A stretch of DNA of 64,000 bases from the NCBI RefSeq assembly GCF_024170005.1, contig NZ_JALJXJ010000008.1, forward strand, positions 62,001 through 126,000, in the 5' to 3' direction. How positions within the stretch are numbered: the stretch's first letter is position 1; each line of letters begins with the position of its first letter. Below, one piece after another: positions 18,832 to 28,593 of this stretch. The DNA is from Azospirillum lipoferum. Lineage in GTDB: Bacteria > Pseudomonadota > Alphaproteobacteria > Azospirillales > Azospirillaceae. The notes under the pieces are model-generated. The model ran no database searches. It had not been told where the DNA came from and saw nothing but the letters and a program-made list of their open reading frames with translations. The translations under genes were made by a program, and so were the position numbers.

Positions 18832-19512
18832 TCAGCCGACGATGAGGCGGCCTTGCATGGCGTCATGCGCCTGGCCGCAATAGACGGTGCAGTACAGGAG
18901 GTACTCGCCCGGCTTGGTGAAGGTGATCGTCTGCTCGGTCACGACGTTCGGCCGCAGGCGGATGATGCGGCTGGCGGACCCAAGTTGGATCGACGCGCCA
19001 TGCGTGATGTCGTCCGCCATCATGCGGAACCGGTACGGCACACCTGCCTTGAGCTGGAGGACGTCCGGGCTGTAGGAGAATTTCTGCGCCATCAGGTAGA
19101 CGTTGATCGGCGCGACGGACGTCAACTCCGAACCGTGGTCGTGGCCGGCATCGGCATGACCATGGCCGCCATGTGCGACGCCGCCATGGGCATCCGCATC
19201 GGCGTGTGGATTCACGCTGCCGTCCTTCTGCGCGTACTTCTGGACGAAGAAGTCGTGCTCGAAGCGGAACTCCTCGGGCGCCATGCCCGCGGCCGCGCCG
19301 TGGCCGCCATGGCCCCCTGTTTCGGCGGGAATCTCCGCCGCGCCATGCCCATCGTGGCTGCCGTGTGCGTCGGGTTCTGGGGCCACATCCTTGCGGCCGC
19401 CGAAGGGAAGCGGGGCAGCGCCATAGGCTGCCCAGGCGCCGTACAGGGAAACGGCGCTGAAGCCCAACGCGGCGATGAAGCCGCGACGGGTCGTGAAATG
19501 CCTCTCGGACAT
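18832..19512 (-). CDS. Cytochrome c oxidase subunit II-like CuA protein, His-rich
   Basis: 226 residues from the ATG at 19512, with GAGGAC upstream. The N-terminus has a twin-arginine-like motif, FTTRRGF, before a hydrophobic helix, which acts as signal or anchor. Residues about 50-140 hold several His/Gly-rich runs (HGSHDGHG, HGGHGHADAGHDHG), unusual for the family and likely metal-binding. The C-terminal cupredoxin has a complete CuA set: His171 in DDITHGAS, then Cys208, Cys212, His216 and Met219 in CTVYCGQAHDAM. It would deliver electrons, or copper, to the subunit I homologue encoded next. The periplasmic side is the expected location. Confidence 0.85.
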   Translation of the reverse strand: MSERHFTTRRGFIAALGFSAVSLYGAWAAYGAAPLPFGGRKDVAPEPDAHGSHDGHGAAEIPAETGGHGGHGAAAGMAPEEFRFEHDFFVQKYAQKDGSVNPHADADAHGGVAHGGHGHADAGHDHGSELTSVAPINVYLMAQKFSYSPDVLQLKAGVPYRFRMMADDITHGASIQLGSASRIIRLRPNVVTEQTITFTKPGEYLLYCTVYCGQAHDAMQGRLIVG

Positions 19513-19614
19513 GATGAGAGTCCTCTGATCGCGTGGTCGGAATCGCTCGCGCACGCCGCGGTTCAGGCGGCGCATGGCCGGGCGTCCGACGCAGGCGTCA
19601 GAGCGCGCGGCCGA

Positions 19615-19968
19615 TCAGAGGCTGGTCTTCGGAGGCGGCGTGTCCGGCGTGATGTCCCGGGCATTCGGGACGAAGCCGGCCGGCGGGTACCAGGACGCTT
19701 CGACCATGGTCACCGGGATGCTGACGGTGTGCCGCGCCGGAGCCTCGGCCGCCGGGCAGCAGGTCGCCGCGACGGCGAGGGCGGCTTTGTGGTGATCGCT
19801 CTGGGATGGTGCAGAGGACGGTGGGGCGTGATGGGAGCCGTGATGGCCCATCGAGCCGGCCGGAATGTCCACATGCGCCCCTACATTCGCCATGGCTCCG
19901 CCCGCCGCCCCCATCAGGAGCGCAAAGGTGAACGCCAGAATGGCGAAGATGTGGCCCAATCGCTTCAT
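19615..19968 (-). CDS. Small secreted protein, His/Cys-containing, unknown function
   Basis: 117 residues from the ATG at 19968. A basic start and hydrophobic stretch (MKRLGHIFAILAFTFALLMG) end at AMAN, a Sec signal peptide, so the mature protein is periplasmic. It then has SMGHHGSHHAPP, a Cys pair in AATCCPAAEAP, and a Pro-rich tail. It lies upstream of the CuA gene on the same strand, with a gap of 102 bases. No family is recognised; His and Cys content and position suggest a metal-related role. Confidence 0.6.
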   Translation of the reverse strand: MKRLGHIFAILAFTFALLMGAAGGAMANVGAHVDIPAGSMGHHGSHHAPPSSAPSQSDHHKAALAVAATCCPAAEAPARHTVSIPVTMVEASWYPPAGFVPNARDITPDTPPPKTSL

Positions 19969-20318
19969 GCCAGCCGTCGCTTCGAACGCCTCCGGTCCAT
20001 CCAGGGGAGCACAACCATAGTCCCCGGCATGAGTGCGGACATTGATGTCCGTCAACCGGCATCGTCCATCGAGTGCCATTGACGTCGCGCGCTTTTCCTA
20101 TTGACCCTCCCACCGCTGGAGGGTCGATGCTTGCCTTACTGACCTGGATTGGTGATGGAAGCGGAGTGACAGTCCGCCGCACTCTTCCGGGACCCTGACA
20201 GGGGCGGTCGTCGAGACGATCGTGCTGTTGCGGGGACCAGGGAATGGTACTACCTTTGGCAGAGGGGCCGGTGGGCACGCAAGGTGCCGTCCGACCTCGG
20301 AAAAGGAAGGCGATCGCC
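19969..20318. other. Divergent intergenic region with CueR-type promoter
   Basis: About 350 bases between the divergent genes at 19968 and 20319. It holds the CueR/MerR-type promoter described separately (20101-20131), about 190 bases before the + strand metal genes, leaving a leader of that length. No further gene is seen. Confidence 0.5.
20101..20131 (+). promoter_or_regulatory. CueR/MerR-type promoter upstream of the efflux gene run
   Basis: TTGACC (-35, 20101-20106) and GATGCT (-10, 20126-20131) are separated by 19 bases, the overlong spacing activated by MerR-family regulators. The spacer contains the dyad ACCCTCC-N7-GGAGGGT (20104-20124), similar to copper-responsive CueR sites. It reads toward the + strand genes at 20319-28986. 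Confidence 0.65.
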
Positions 20319-20708
20319 ATGCGGCGTGGGACGTGGCCGACGGTGAGGAGGGTGGTGGTGAGCCTGCTGATGCTGGCCACGCTGCTCGTCTATGCCGTGC
20401 CGAGCCACGCCAGTCTGCTGCCTCACCAGCATTCGCCGGCGCCTCATGAGCACGCCCTGGTCGATACGCATGGCGATGATGTCGCTGGCGTGGCAGACCA
20501 TGAGCACAAGCAGGACCCCTGCAAGGACCTTGGTGTGCTTGGCGACGATGCCTGCTGCAGCGTCGCCCAGTGCGCGACCATGCATGGCGGCCTCCCCGCC
20601 GATGCCATTGCGGCCTTCATTCCGATCCTCGACCGGGCGGATCCTCTGCTTGCCCTGGCCACGCCCGAAGGCATCGACAGCGACCCCGCACTCCGTCCGC
20701 CTCTCTGA
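20319..20708 (+). CDS. Small secreted His/Cys-rich protein, first gene of the efflux run
   Basis: 129 residues from the ATG at 20319, with AAAAGGAAGG upstream. A basic, hydrophobic N-terminus (RRVVVSLLMLATLLVYAVPS) ending near SHAS is a signal peptide. The mature part has LLPHQHSPAPHEHALVD and DHEHKQDPCK and a Cys cluster in DDACCSVAQCATMHGG, all plausible soft-metal ligands. It is the first gene after the CueR-type promoter. No named family is recognised; a periplasmic copper-binding role is inference. Confidence 0.65.
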   Translation: MRRGTWPTVRRVVVSLLMLATLLVYAVPSHASLLPHQHSPAPHEHALVDTHGDDVAGVADHEHKQDPCKDLGVLGDDACCSVAQCATMHGGLPADAIAAFIPILDRADPLLALATPEGIDSDPALRPPL

Positions 20709-20862
20709 TCCTCTGACGCCACGAGTCTGTCCGCGCCCAGCTTGAGCTTCGGCTCAGCGAAGGACGTCGCCGGATGTCGTGCGCTCGGCCTTTGTGTCGC
20801 CGGCGCTCCTGCATGGAGTCCGACCGGGACGGCTCGAACCAGATGATCAGACGGAGGACGCC

Positions 20863-21519
20863 ATGTCGTCTTTCACCCGCACACTGCTCCCGGCCTTTGC
20901 GCTCGTCGCCATGATGTCGGCTGCGCAGGCCCAGACCGCCACCACTCCGGACCAAGGTCAGGACCACCAGGCCCACCACCCGGGCGGCGCCACCACCACC
21001 CAGGACCAGCCAACTGCGGCCCCGACGCCCACTCAGCCGCCCCAGGGTGCTCGGCCCGGCATGATGATGGGTGGCATGATGGGGCAGCAGAGTGGCCAAT
21101 CCAGCATGATGGGCCCGGGCATGATGGAGCAGATGATGCCCATGATGCGCCAGATGATGATGGGCCAGCAGGGTGGCATGGGCGCCATGGGCCTGCCGTT
21201 CGAGCACGTCGAGGGCCGCATCGCCTTCCTGAAGGCGGAGCTCAGGATCACCGATGCCCAGGCGCCGCAGTGGAATGCCTTCGCCGACACCCTGCGGTCG
21301 AACGCCAAGGCCCATCAGGCCATGCACGAGCAGATGACCAAGGGCGGAATGCCGTCCGCGTGGCCGGACCGGCTGGCCGCTCAGCAGAAAGCCCTGGCGA
21401 CCCGGCTCGACGCCGCCAAAGCGCTCGAGGCCGCCGCCAAGCCGCTCTACGCCGCGCTGAGCGACGAGCAGAAGAAGGTAGCCGACCAGCTGTTCGCCAG
21501 CCCGATGGGCATGATGTGA
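20863..21519 (+). CDS. Spy/CpxP-like LTXXQ-motif periplasmic protein, Met-rich
   Basis: 218 residues from the ATG at 20863 (ACGGAGGACG upstream). The signal peptide ends at AAQAQ. A Gln/Pro/Thr-rich linker leads into a Met-rich region (GMMMGGMMGQQ, MMEQMMPMMRQMMMGQQ), a likely copper(I) site. The helical C-terminal part has the two LTXXQ-type motifs, LRITDAQ and LSDEQ. Spy/CpxP proteins act as periplasmic chaperones or metal-stress sensors. It is 11 bases upstream of the DUF2933 gene. Confidence 0.8.
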   Translation: MSSFTRTLLPAFALVAMMSAAQAQTATTPDQGQDHQAHHPGGATTTQDQPTAAPTPTQPPQGARPGMMMGGMMGQQSGQSSMMGPGMMEQMMPMMRQMMMGQQGGMGAMGLPFEHVEGRIAFLKAELRITDAQAPQWNAFADTLRSNAKAHQAMHEQMTKGGMPSAWPDRLAAQQKALATRLDAAKALEAAAKPLYAALSDEQKKVADQLFASPMGMM

Positions 21520-21529
21520 GGAGGCGGCC

Positions 21530-21817
21530 ATGACGCACGAACACACCCACCACACCCCCGAGACCCACAGGCCGGAACCGCAGGCACGCCTGCCCTGGTA
21601 CCGGACCTGGACAGGACTGGCCTGCCTCGGCGCCGTCGCCGTCGGGGCGGTGTACCTGTCGCTCTATCACGTCACCCATGTGCTCGACGCGCTGCCGCTC
21701 GTGCTCCTGCTGCTCTGCCCGCTGATGCACGTCTTCATGCACGGCGGACACGGCCACGGCGGCCACGGCGGCGGTGGCGATGACGCCGATCGTCCGACCA
21801 AGGGAGGCTCGCCATGA
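21530..21817 (+). CDS. DUF2933 small membrane protein
   Basis: 95 residues. A His-rich start (MTHEHTHHTPETH) precedes two hydrophobic helices, with a Cys-Pro in LLLCPLMHVFMHGGHGHGGHGG, the hallmark of DUF2933. These small proteins occur beside copper or silver efflux genes and a methyltransferase-like membrane protein, the arrangement seen here. The function is unknown; the His runs suggest metal binding on one face of the membrane. Its stop overlaps the next start by four bases. Confidence 0.8.
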   Translation: MTHEHTHHTPETHRPEPQARLPWYRTWTGLACLGAVAVGAVYLSLYHVTHVLDALPLVLLLLCPLMHVFMHGGHGHGGHGGGGDDADRPTKGGSP

Positions 21818-22491
21818 CGCACGAGGCCTCGGACTACGGACTGTGGATGCTGGTCATCCTCAACTCGGCGATCTTCATCATCTTCGCTTACAGCTTCGGC
21901 AAGCCGCAGTCGCCGCGGGACTGGCGCTCCTTCGGGGCGTTCAGCGCCTTCATCGTGGCGTTGTTCACCGAGATGTACGGTGTTCCGCTGACCATCTACC
22001 TGCTGTCGGGGTGGCTTCAGACCCGCTACCCCGGCCTCGACCTGATGTCGCACGAAGCCGGGCATCTGTGGTCGACCGTCCTCGGCCTGTCGGGCAACCC
22101 ACACTTCAGCGTACTGCACATCCTCAGCAACCTGCTGATCCTGGGCGGCTTCGTCCTGCTCTCGGCGGCCTGGAAGGTGCTTCACGCCGCCCAGCGCGAG
22201 CAGCGGCTCGCCACCACGGGAGCCTACGCCTACATCCGGCACCCGCAGTATGTCGCCTTCATCGTCATCCTGTTCGGCTTCCTGCTCCAGTGGCCGACCA
22301 TCCTGACGCTGGTGATGTTCCCGCTGCTCGTCTGGATGTATGTCCGACTGGCGCACTCCGAGGAGGGTGCCGCCCTCCACGTCTTCGGCACCGCCTACGA
22401 GCGCTATGCCGCGGTCACGCCGGGATGGGTCCCGCACCTTGCCGGACATGGGCCGAACCGCCCCAAGGTGGGAGGGTCGTTTGGTGCGTGA
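21814..22491 (+). CDS. Isoprenylcysteine carboxyl methyltransferase (ICMT)-family membrane protein
   Basis: 225 residues with about five membrane helices. The C-terminal catalytic-type segment is TGAYAYIRHPQYVAFIVIL, then an acidic residue in AHSEEGAALHVFGTAYERY, the ICMT/PEMT pattern for S-adenosylmethionine binding. Bacterial members have no prenylated substrate and are of unknown role, yet they recur in copper islands next to DUF2933, as here. It overlaps both neighbours, which points to translational coupling. Confidence 0.8.
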   Translation: MTHEASDYGLWMLVILNSAIFIIFAYSFGKPQSPRDWRSFGAFSAFIVALFTEMYGVPLTIYLLSGWLQTRYPGLDLMSHEAGHLWSTVLGLSGNPHFSVLHILSNLLILGGFVLLSAAWKVLHAAQREQRLATTGAYAYIRHPQYVAFIVILFGFLLQWPTILTLVMFPLLVWMYVRLAHSEEGAALHVFGTAYERYAAVTPGWVPHLAGHGPNRPKVGGSFGA

Positions 22492-23698
22492 GTTCGGGTC
22501 CAAGCGTATGAAGCAGGCGGCGGCAGCCGCAGTTGCCGTCTGCCTGCTGGCTTTTCCAGCCGGGGCACAGACCCTGCGCGATGCCGTGGAGGGGGCGTGG
22601 CGGCTCAATCCGGAGATCCGGTCGCTGGAGGCGAGGCGGGGGCAGGCGGTGGCCCAGCGCGGCGCCGGAGAGTCGCTGGTTCCGGCCGCTCCGGCCGTCA
22701 CCCTGCGGCACATCACCGATATGGTGGGCCGCAATGTCGGGCGGCGCGAGTATGAGGCCGAAGTCGGCGTTCCGCTCTGGCTGCCCGGCCAGGGCACGGC
22801 GACCGTCCGCGCCGCCGACGCGCTGCTGGCGCGCACCGACGCGGAGATCGCGGCGCGCCAGCTGGCCATCGCTGGAGAGGTCCGGACGGCCCTGTGGCAG
22901 ATCGCGCTCCTTGAGCGGCGCGTCGAGCTCGCCCGTCAGCGCCTCGCGGTGGCGCGCCGTCTTGAGGCCGACACGAAGCGCAGTTCCAAAGCCGGGGAAA
23001 CCTCCGAGGCCGACCACCAGCTGGCACGTGGGGAGGCCCTCGCCGTGGCTGCGGAGGTCCGCGACGAGGAGTTGAGCCTGGAGGAGGCCCGGCAGGCGTT
23101 CCGCACCCTGACCGGCGCCACGGTCCCGAAGGCCACGCCCGAGCCGCTGATCGGCGAGCAGCCGCTCGACCGGCACCCGGCGCTCCAGGCGGCTCGCCTG
23201 GGCGTCCGCTCGGCCCAGGCCCAGAGGCAACTGGTCGACCTCACCACCCGCGATAGCCCGGAAGTCGGCGTTCTGGCCCGCAAGGAGCGGGATGTCCGTG
23301 GGGAGCGCTTCGACACCATCGTCGGCCTGTCGATGCGCATCCCGTTCTCGGTGGACGCGGTCAATGCCCTCAAGCGCGCCGAGGCCGCCACCGAAGTGGT
23401 CCGCAGCGAAGCCGAGCAGGCGAACGCGGAGCGCACCATCGAGACCGAAATCCGCCAGGCACGCCTGGCCCACCAGGCCGCCACCGAACGCCTTTCCATC
23501 GTCCGCGACCGCGCCGCAGCGCTCAAGGGGCGTCTGTCCATCGTCGAGCGGGCGAGAAAAGGGGGCGAGATCAGCCTCGTCGAGTTCGTGCGGGCCCAGG
23601 AGGCGGCTTTCGAGGCCGAGCTCGCGCGTGCCACCGCCGAAATCCAGGTCGGCGCCGCGCGCGCCCGTTTGAACCAGTCTCTCGGAGTTCTTCCATGA
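22484..23698 (+). CDS. TolC-family outer-membrane efflux protein (CusC-like)
   Basis: 404 residues from a GTG at 22484, chosen because GGAGGG ends seven bases upstream; an ATG at 22508 has no good site. The start overlaps the previous stop. A signal peptide (AVAVCLLAFPAGAQ) is followed by the long coiled-coil repeats of the TolC fold: two halves rich in Arg/Glu/Ala/Leu, with AEVGVPLWLPGQG and VGLSMRIPFSVDAVNALKRAEA at equivalent turns. It would be the outer-membrane channel for the adaptor and RND pump encoded next. The family is clear, the exact substrate is not. Confidence 0.85.
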   Translation: MREFGSKRMKQAAAAAVAVCLLAFPAGAQTLRDAVEGAWRLNPEIRSLEARRGQAVAQRGAGESLVPAAPAVTLRHITDMVGRNVGRREYEAEVGVPLWLPGQGTATVRAADALLARTDAEIAARQLAIAGEVRTALWQIALLERRVELARQRLAVARRLEADTKRSSKAGETSEADHQLARGEALAVAAEVRDEELSLEEARQAFRTLTGATVPKATPEPLIGEQPLDRHPALQAARLGVRSAQAQRQLVDLTTRDSPEVGVLARKERDVRGERFDTIVGLSMRIPFSVDAVNALKRAEAATEVVRSEAEQANAERTIETEIRQARLAHQAATERLSIVRDRAAALKGRLSIVERARKGGEISLVEFVRAQEAAFEAELARATAEIQVGAARARLNQSLGVLP

Positions 23699-25419
23699 TC
23701 CACCGACGCCTTCTCGCCGCGGCCTCGATCGCCGCGAGCCTTGCCGCGCCGGTCGCCCTTCCGACGCTGGCTCATGAAGGCCATGAGCACGGCGACGCTC
23801 CCAAGCCGGTCGTCGCCACCGCCACCCCGACCATGGAGACGTCCTCGTCGGACTTCGAACTGGTGGCGGTCGTCCATGGCAAAGGCCTGCTGGTCTACCT
23901 GGACCGCTTCGTCACCAACGAACCGGTGACCGGTGCGACCGTCGAGGTCACCGCCGACGGGGAAGCCGTGACCGCCTCCCCCGTTTCCGGGGAGGAGGGC
24001 GTCTACAGCCTCGACGCCGCCTGGGTGTCGAAGCCGGGTCCGCACGAGTTGACCGTGTCGGTGACGGCGGCCGATGCCGCCGACCTGCTGATCGGCACGC
24101 TGGAGATCCCGGCAACCGCCCAGCCCGCCGGGTCCGGTGGCAGGGGCGGCGTGTCGGCCATGCTCGGCCAAGTGCGGCATGACCCGGGCCTGATGTCGGG
24201 AGCCGTCATGGTCTTCCTGCTCGGTGTGCTGACCACGGTGGCGCTGACCCAGCGAGGCCGGGCGCGCACGGTTGCCGGAGCGGCCCTGATCGGCTTCGGC
24301 CTGCTGCTGGCCAGCGGCGCCGCTTTCGCCCATGGCGGCGAGGATCACAGCCATGGCGATGAGGCGAAGGACAAGACTCCAGGAGCAGCGGCCACGCCGA
24401 TGGCAGTGACCGGCGCGGCGGAGAGCCCGCGCCGGCTGCCGGATGGCAGCCTGTACGTGCCCAAGACGTCACAGCGCCTGTTGTCAGTGCGCACCACGGT
24501 CGCCAAGACGCAGCAGGCGGCGCAGACGGTCCAGCTGATCGGCCAGATCATCGCCGATCCGAACGGTGGCGGTCATGTCCAGGCGACCCAGAGCGGCCGC
24601 ATCGAGCCGGGCGAGAAGGGGCTGCCCTATGTCGGCCAGCGGGTCGAGGCCGGGCAGGTCCTGGCCACCATCACGCCGGCCGTGAACGTGGTCGACCGCA
24701 GCGGCATCCAGCAGCAGATCGCCACGGTCGAGCAGGAGCTCGTCATCGCCGAGTCGCGGGTGCAGCGCCTGCGGAAGCTGGAAGGCAGCGTGCCGCAGCG
24801 CGACATCGAGGAGGCGGAAGCCAACCTCAATGGCCTGCGCAAGCGCCGGGCGGCGCTGTCGCCGACCCTGACCACCAAGGAAGCCTTGCGTGCTCCCATC
24901 GCCGGGGTCGTCACCGCCAACAACGTCAAGGCCGGTCAGGTCATCGAGGGCCGCGACCAAGTCCTGTTCGAGATCGTCGACCCGTCACGGCTGATGGTGG
25001 AGGCGGTCGCCTTCGACCCGCGGGTGGCGAACGCCATCAAAGCGGCCACGGCGACGACGGCCGACGGCACCGGCCTGTCCCTGGAACTGCTCGGCTCCAG
25101 CCTGGCGCTGCGCCAGCAGGCGATCCCGCTGCTCTTCCGGATCGCCAATCCGCCGGCGGGGCTCGGCGTCGGCCAACCGGTCCGGCTTGTCGCCCAGGTG
25201 CAGGGCACCGCGTCGGGCATCGTGCTGCCGCGCCACAGCGTGGTGCGCAGCGCCGGCGGTCAGCCGATCGTCTGGCAGCACGAGTCGCCGCAGCGCTTCG
25301 TCGCCCGGCCCGTGCGCACGCAGCCGGTCGATGGCGGCACGGTGCTGGTCCTGGCCGGCATCGAGCCCGAGGCGCGCATCGTCACCGATGGCGCCGGCCT
25401 GCTGAACCAGGTCCGGTGA
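23695..25419 (+). CDS. RND efflux periplasmic adaptor (CusB-like) with extra N-terminal domain
   Basis: 574 residues, longer than the usual 380-450 of adaptors. Residues 1-27 are a signal peptide followed by HEGHEHGD. Residues about 50-140 form a beta-rich domain ([19 protein letters not shown]). Two hydrophobic helices follow (166-185 and 193-212); the second ends in SGAAFA before [11 protein letters not shown] and looks like a former signal peptide. The adaptor proper then begins: beta-barrel, lipoyl halves with [20 protein letters not shown], coiled coil (about 340-395) and [18 protein letters not shown]. It seems to be a fusion of a secreted protein with an adaptor. It links the TolC channel to the RND pump. 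Confidence 0.88.
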   Translation: MIHRRLLAAASIAASLAAPVALPTLAHEGHEHGDAPKPVVATATPTMETSSSDFELVAVVHGKGLLVYLDRFVTNEPVTGATVEVTADGEAVTASPVSGEEGVYSLDAAWVSKPGPHELTVSVTAADAADLLIGTLEIPATAQPAGSGGRGGVSAMLGQVRHDPGLMSGAVMVFLLGVLTTVALTQRGRARTVAGAALIGFGLLLASGAAFAHGGEDHSHGDEAKDKTPGAAATPMAVTGAAESPRRLPDGSLYVPKTSQRLLSVRTTVAKTQQAAQTVQLIGQIIADPNGGGHVQATQSGRIEPGEKGLPYVGQRVEAGQVLATITPAVNVVDRSGIQQQIATVEQELVIAESRVQRLRKLEGSVPQRDIEEAEANLNGLRKRRAALSPTLTTKEALRAPIAGVVTANNVKAGQVIEGRDQVLFEIVDPSRLMVEAVAFDPRVANAIKAATATTADGTGLSLELLGSSLALRQQAIPLLFRIANPPAGLGVGQPVRLVAQVQGTASGIVLPRHSVVRSAGGQPIVWQHESPQRFVARPVRTQPVDGGTVLVLAGIEPEARIVTDGAGLLNQVR

Positions 25420-25426
25420 GGCGGCC

Positions 25427-28400
25427 ATGTTCAACGTCCTCGTCAACACCAGCCTGCGCAACCGCCTGTTCGTGCTGGCCGCCGCCGTGCTGCTGGTCGT
25501 CTACGGCTCCTTCGTCCTCAAGGGACTGCCGGTCGACGTCTTCCCCGATCTCAACAAGCCCACGGTCACGCTGATGACCGAGGCCGAGGGTCTGGCGCCC
25601 GAGGAGGTCGAGCAGCTGGTCACCTTCCCGCTCGAGACGTCGATGAACGGCATGCCGGGCATCACCCGCGTGCGCTCGGTCTCCGGTGTCGGCCTGTCCA
25701 TTGTCTTCGTCGAGTTCGACTGGGGCACCGACATCTACCGCAACCGACAGCAGGTCGCCGAGCGTCTGGCCATCGTCCAGGGCCAGTTGCCGCCGAACGT
25801 CCGGCCGCAGATGGGGCCGATCTCCTCCATCATGGGCGAGATCATGCTGCTCGCCATGTCTGCCGAGCCGGGAACCGGTGTCGGACCGATGGAGGTCCGC
25901 GAACTCGCCGATTGGGTGGTTCGGCCCCGCCTGCTCGCCATCCCCGGCGTCAGTCAGGTCATTCCGATCGGCGGGGAGATCCGTCAGTACCACGTCGCTC
26001 CCGACCCGGCACGCCTGCACGACCTGGAGATCACCACCGACGAGCTGGTGAAAGCGCTTCAACAGTTCTCGGCGAACACCGGCGGCGGGTTCATCGACCA
26101 GCACAGCGAAGAATATCTGATCCGCAACATCGGCCGGACGACCCGGCTGGAGGACCTGCGCACCCTGGTGGTCGCCTACAAGGCCGGGCAGCCCATCCAT
26201 CTGCGCCAAGTGGCCGATGTCGACTTCGCCGCCCGCGTGAAGCGCGGTGACGCCGGGGTGGACGGCAAGCCGGCCGTCATCCTGTCGGTGCAGAAGCAGC
26301 CGGGCAGCGATACGACGACGCTGACGGCCGAGGTCGAGAAGGCCCTGGCCGATCTGGCGCAGTTCCTGCCGAAAGGGGTGAAGGCGAACGAGATCCTGTT
26401 CAAGCAGGCCAACTTCATCGACACCTCGATCCACAACGTCATGAAGGTGCTGCAGGAGGCGGTGGTGGTGGTCGCCGTCATCCTGTTCCTGTTCCTGCTC
26501 AACGTCCGCACGACGTTGATCTCGCTGACCGCCATTCCGATCTCGATCCTGATCACCGTGCTGGTGTTCAAGGCGTTCGGCATGTCGATCAACACCATGA
26601 CGCTGGGCGGCCTCGCCATCGCCATCGGCGAGCTGGTCGACGATGCCGTCGTCGATGTGGAGAACATCTACCGTCGCCTCGGCGAGAACCGCCGGGCCGG
26701 CAACCCGCGCTCGATCCTGGAGGTGGTGGCGGCGGCCTCGCAGGAGGTGCGCTCCGGCATCGTCTACGCCACGATCATCATCATCCTGGTGTTCGTGCCG
26801 CTGTTCGCCCTGTCCGGCATCGAGGGGCGGCTGTTCGCGCCCCTGGGCGTGGCCTACATCGTCTCCATCCTCGCCAGCCTGGTCACCGCCATCACCGTCA
26901 CGCCGGTGCTGTCCTACTACCTGCTGCCCAAGCTGAAGCGGCTCGATGAGCATGACAGCTGGCTGGTCCGGCGGCTGAAAGCCGGCAACGCCCGGCTGCT
27001 GGGGTGGGCTCTCGCCAACCCCGGCACCCTCTTCGCCGTCGTAGGCTCCGCCGTGGTGATCGCCGCGGCCACGGTGCCGAGCCTGCCACGCGCCTTCCTG
27101 CCGCCCTTCAACGAGGGCACGCTGACCATCTCCATGGTGCTGAACCCCGGCATCTCCCTGGCCGAGTCCAACCGGGTTGGCGTTGCCGCCGAGAAGCTGA
27201 TCATGCAGGTGCCGGAGGTGGCGTCGGTCGGCCGCCGCACCGGCCGCGCCGAACTCGACGAGCACGCCGAAGGTGTCCATTCCAGCGAGATCGACGTCGA
27301 TCTGGTGCCGTCCGCGCGCAGCCGTTCCGCGGTGCTGGCCGATGTGCGGGCGCGGCTGGCGGCGCTGCCGGTGTCGGTCAACATCGGCCAGCCGATCTCG
27401 CACCGGCTCGACCACATGCTGTCGGGCGTCCGCGCCCAGATCGCCCTGAAGGTCTATGGCGAGGATCTGGACACCCTGCGCAGCCTCGCCGGGCAGCTTC
27501 AGCAGAAGCTGACCTCGATCCCCGGGCTGGTCGACCTGCAGATCGAGAAGCAGGTCCGCATCCCGCAGGTACAGGTCGTGATCGACTATGAGCGGGCTTC
27601 CCTCTACGGCGTCACCCCGGCCATGGCGACGGACGCGCTGGAGAGCCTGTCCAACGGGCGGGTGGTGTCGGAGATCGTCGACGGCACCCGGCGCTTCGAC
27701 GTGGTGCTGCGGCTGTCCGACGAGGACCGCACCACCAGCGGCCTGGCCAACCTGCTGGTCGAGACCCCGGCGGGGCGGGTGCCGCTCAGCCTGTTTGCCA
27801 GTGTCGAGGAGACCGACGGTCCGAACCAGATCCTGCGGGAGAACGGCAAGCGCCGCATCGTCATCCTCGGCAACAGCGACGGCAAGACGGACATGGCGCA
27901 GATCGTCGCGGGCATCCGTGACGTGGTCGGCCGCTCGTCGCTGCCGCCCGGCTACTTCACCAGCCTGGAGGGCGCCTTTCAGGCGCAGGAGGAGGCGTCC
28001 AAGACCATCGCGGTGCTGTCGATGGTGTCGCTGGCGATGATCTTCCTGGTGCTCTACAGCCGCTACCGCTCCGCGGTGCTGACGCTGATCATCATGGGCA
28101 ACGTCCCGCTGGCCCTGATCGGCAGCGTTGCAGCCCTCTGGATCGCCGGACAGCCGCTGTCGGTCGCCTCGATGATCGGCTTCATCACCCTGACCGGCAT
28201 CAGCACCCGCAACGGCATCCTGAAGGTCAGCCATTACATAAACCTGGTCCTGCACGAGGGCGAAAGCTTCGGCAAGGCCATGGTGATCCGCGGCAGCCAG
28301 GAGCGGCTGACCCCGGTGCTCATGACAGCATTGTCGGCCGGCGTCGCCCTGGTGCCGCTGATGATCGGTGCCGACGCGCCGGGCAAGGAGATCCTGCACC

Positions 28401-28552
28401 CGGTCGCCGTCACCATCTTCGGCGGCCTGGTCAGCGCCACCCTGCTCGACACGGTCCTGACCCCCGTACTCTTCCTCAGGCTCGGCGAAAAGCCGCTCAG
28501 GCATCTGGTCGACGCCCAAGCCGGGTCGCTGCGTCCGGCCGAAGCCTACTGA
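25427..28552 (+). CDS. Heavy-metal efflux RND permease (CusA/CzcA family)
   Basis: 1041 residues, the standard HME-RND length: twelve membrane helices and two large periplasmic loops. The start [20 protein letters not shown] carries the conserved porter-domain entry. TM4 reads [20 protein letters not shown], whose acidic pair is the proton relay. The second half has [20 protein letters not shown]. It pumps metal from periplasm or cytoplasm to the exterior with the adaptor and TolC protein. The TM4 sequence does not match the classical CusA or CzcA signatures, so copper specificity rests on the neighbours. Confidence 0.9.
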   Translation: MFNVLVNTSLRNRLFVLAAAVLLVVYGSFVLKGLPVDVFPDLNKPTVTLMTEAEGLAPEEVEQLVTFPLETSMNGMPGITRVRSVSGVGLSIVFVEFDWGTDIYRNRQQVAERLAIVQGQLPPNVRPQMGPISSIMGEIMLLAMSAEPGTGVGPMEVRELADWVVRPRLLAIPGVSQVIPIGGEIRQYHVAPDPARLHDLEITTDELVKALQQFSANTGGGFIDQHSEEYLIRNIGRTTRLEDLRTLVVAYKAGQPIHLRQVADVDFAARVKRGDAGVDGKPAVILSVQKQPGSDTTTLTAEVEKALADLAQFLPKGVKANEILFKQANFIDTSIHNVMKVLQEAVVVVAVILFLFLLNVRTTLISLTAIPISILITVLVFKAFGMSINTMTLGGLAIAIGELVDDAVVDVENIYRRLGENRRAGNPRSILEVVAAASQEVRSGIVYATIIIILVFVPLFALSGIEGRLFAPLGVAYIVSILASLVTAITVTPVLSYYLLPKLKRLDEHDSWLVRRLKAGNARLLGWALANPGTLFAVVGSAVVIAAATVPSLPRAFLPPFNEGTLTISMVLNPGISLAESNRVGVAAEKLIMQVPEVASVGRRTGRAELDEHAEGVHSSEIDVDLVPSARSRSAVLADVRARLAALPVSVNIGQPISHRLDHMLSGVRAQIALKVYGEDLDTLRSLAGQLQQKLTSIPGLVDLQIEKQVRIPQVQVVIDYERASLYGVTPAMATDALESLSNGRVVSEIVDGTRRFDVVLRLSDEDRTTSGLANLLVETPAGRVPLSLFASVEETDGPNQILRENGKRRIVILGNSDGKTDMAQIVAGIRDVVGRSSLPPGYFTSLEGAFQAQEEASKTIAVLSMVSLAMIFLVLYSRYRSAVLTLIIMGNVPLALIGSVAALWIAGQPLSVASMIGFITLTGISTRNGILKVSHYINLVLHEGESFGKAMVIRGSQERLTPVLMTALSAGVALVPLMIGADAPGKEILHPVAVTIFGGLVSATLLDTVLTPVLFLRLGEKPLRHLVDAQAGSLRPAEAY

Positions 28553-28593
28553 TCCACCCCTCCACCATGTTCAACTCAGAAGGAAAGCCTATC

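Noticed and set aside
25382..28519. A very long open frame antisense to the RND permease gene
   Set aside because: It is a GC-rich shadow: full of Arg/Gly/His/Gln with no family sense, while the + strand frame is a complete RND pump. Similar antisense frames over gyrB, addA, addB and dnaN were dropped for the same reason.
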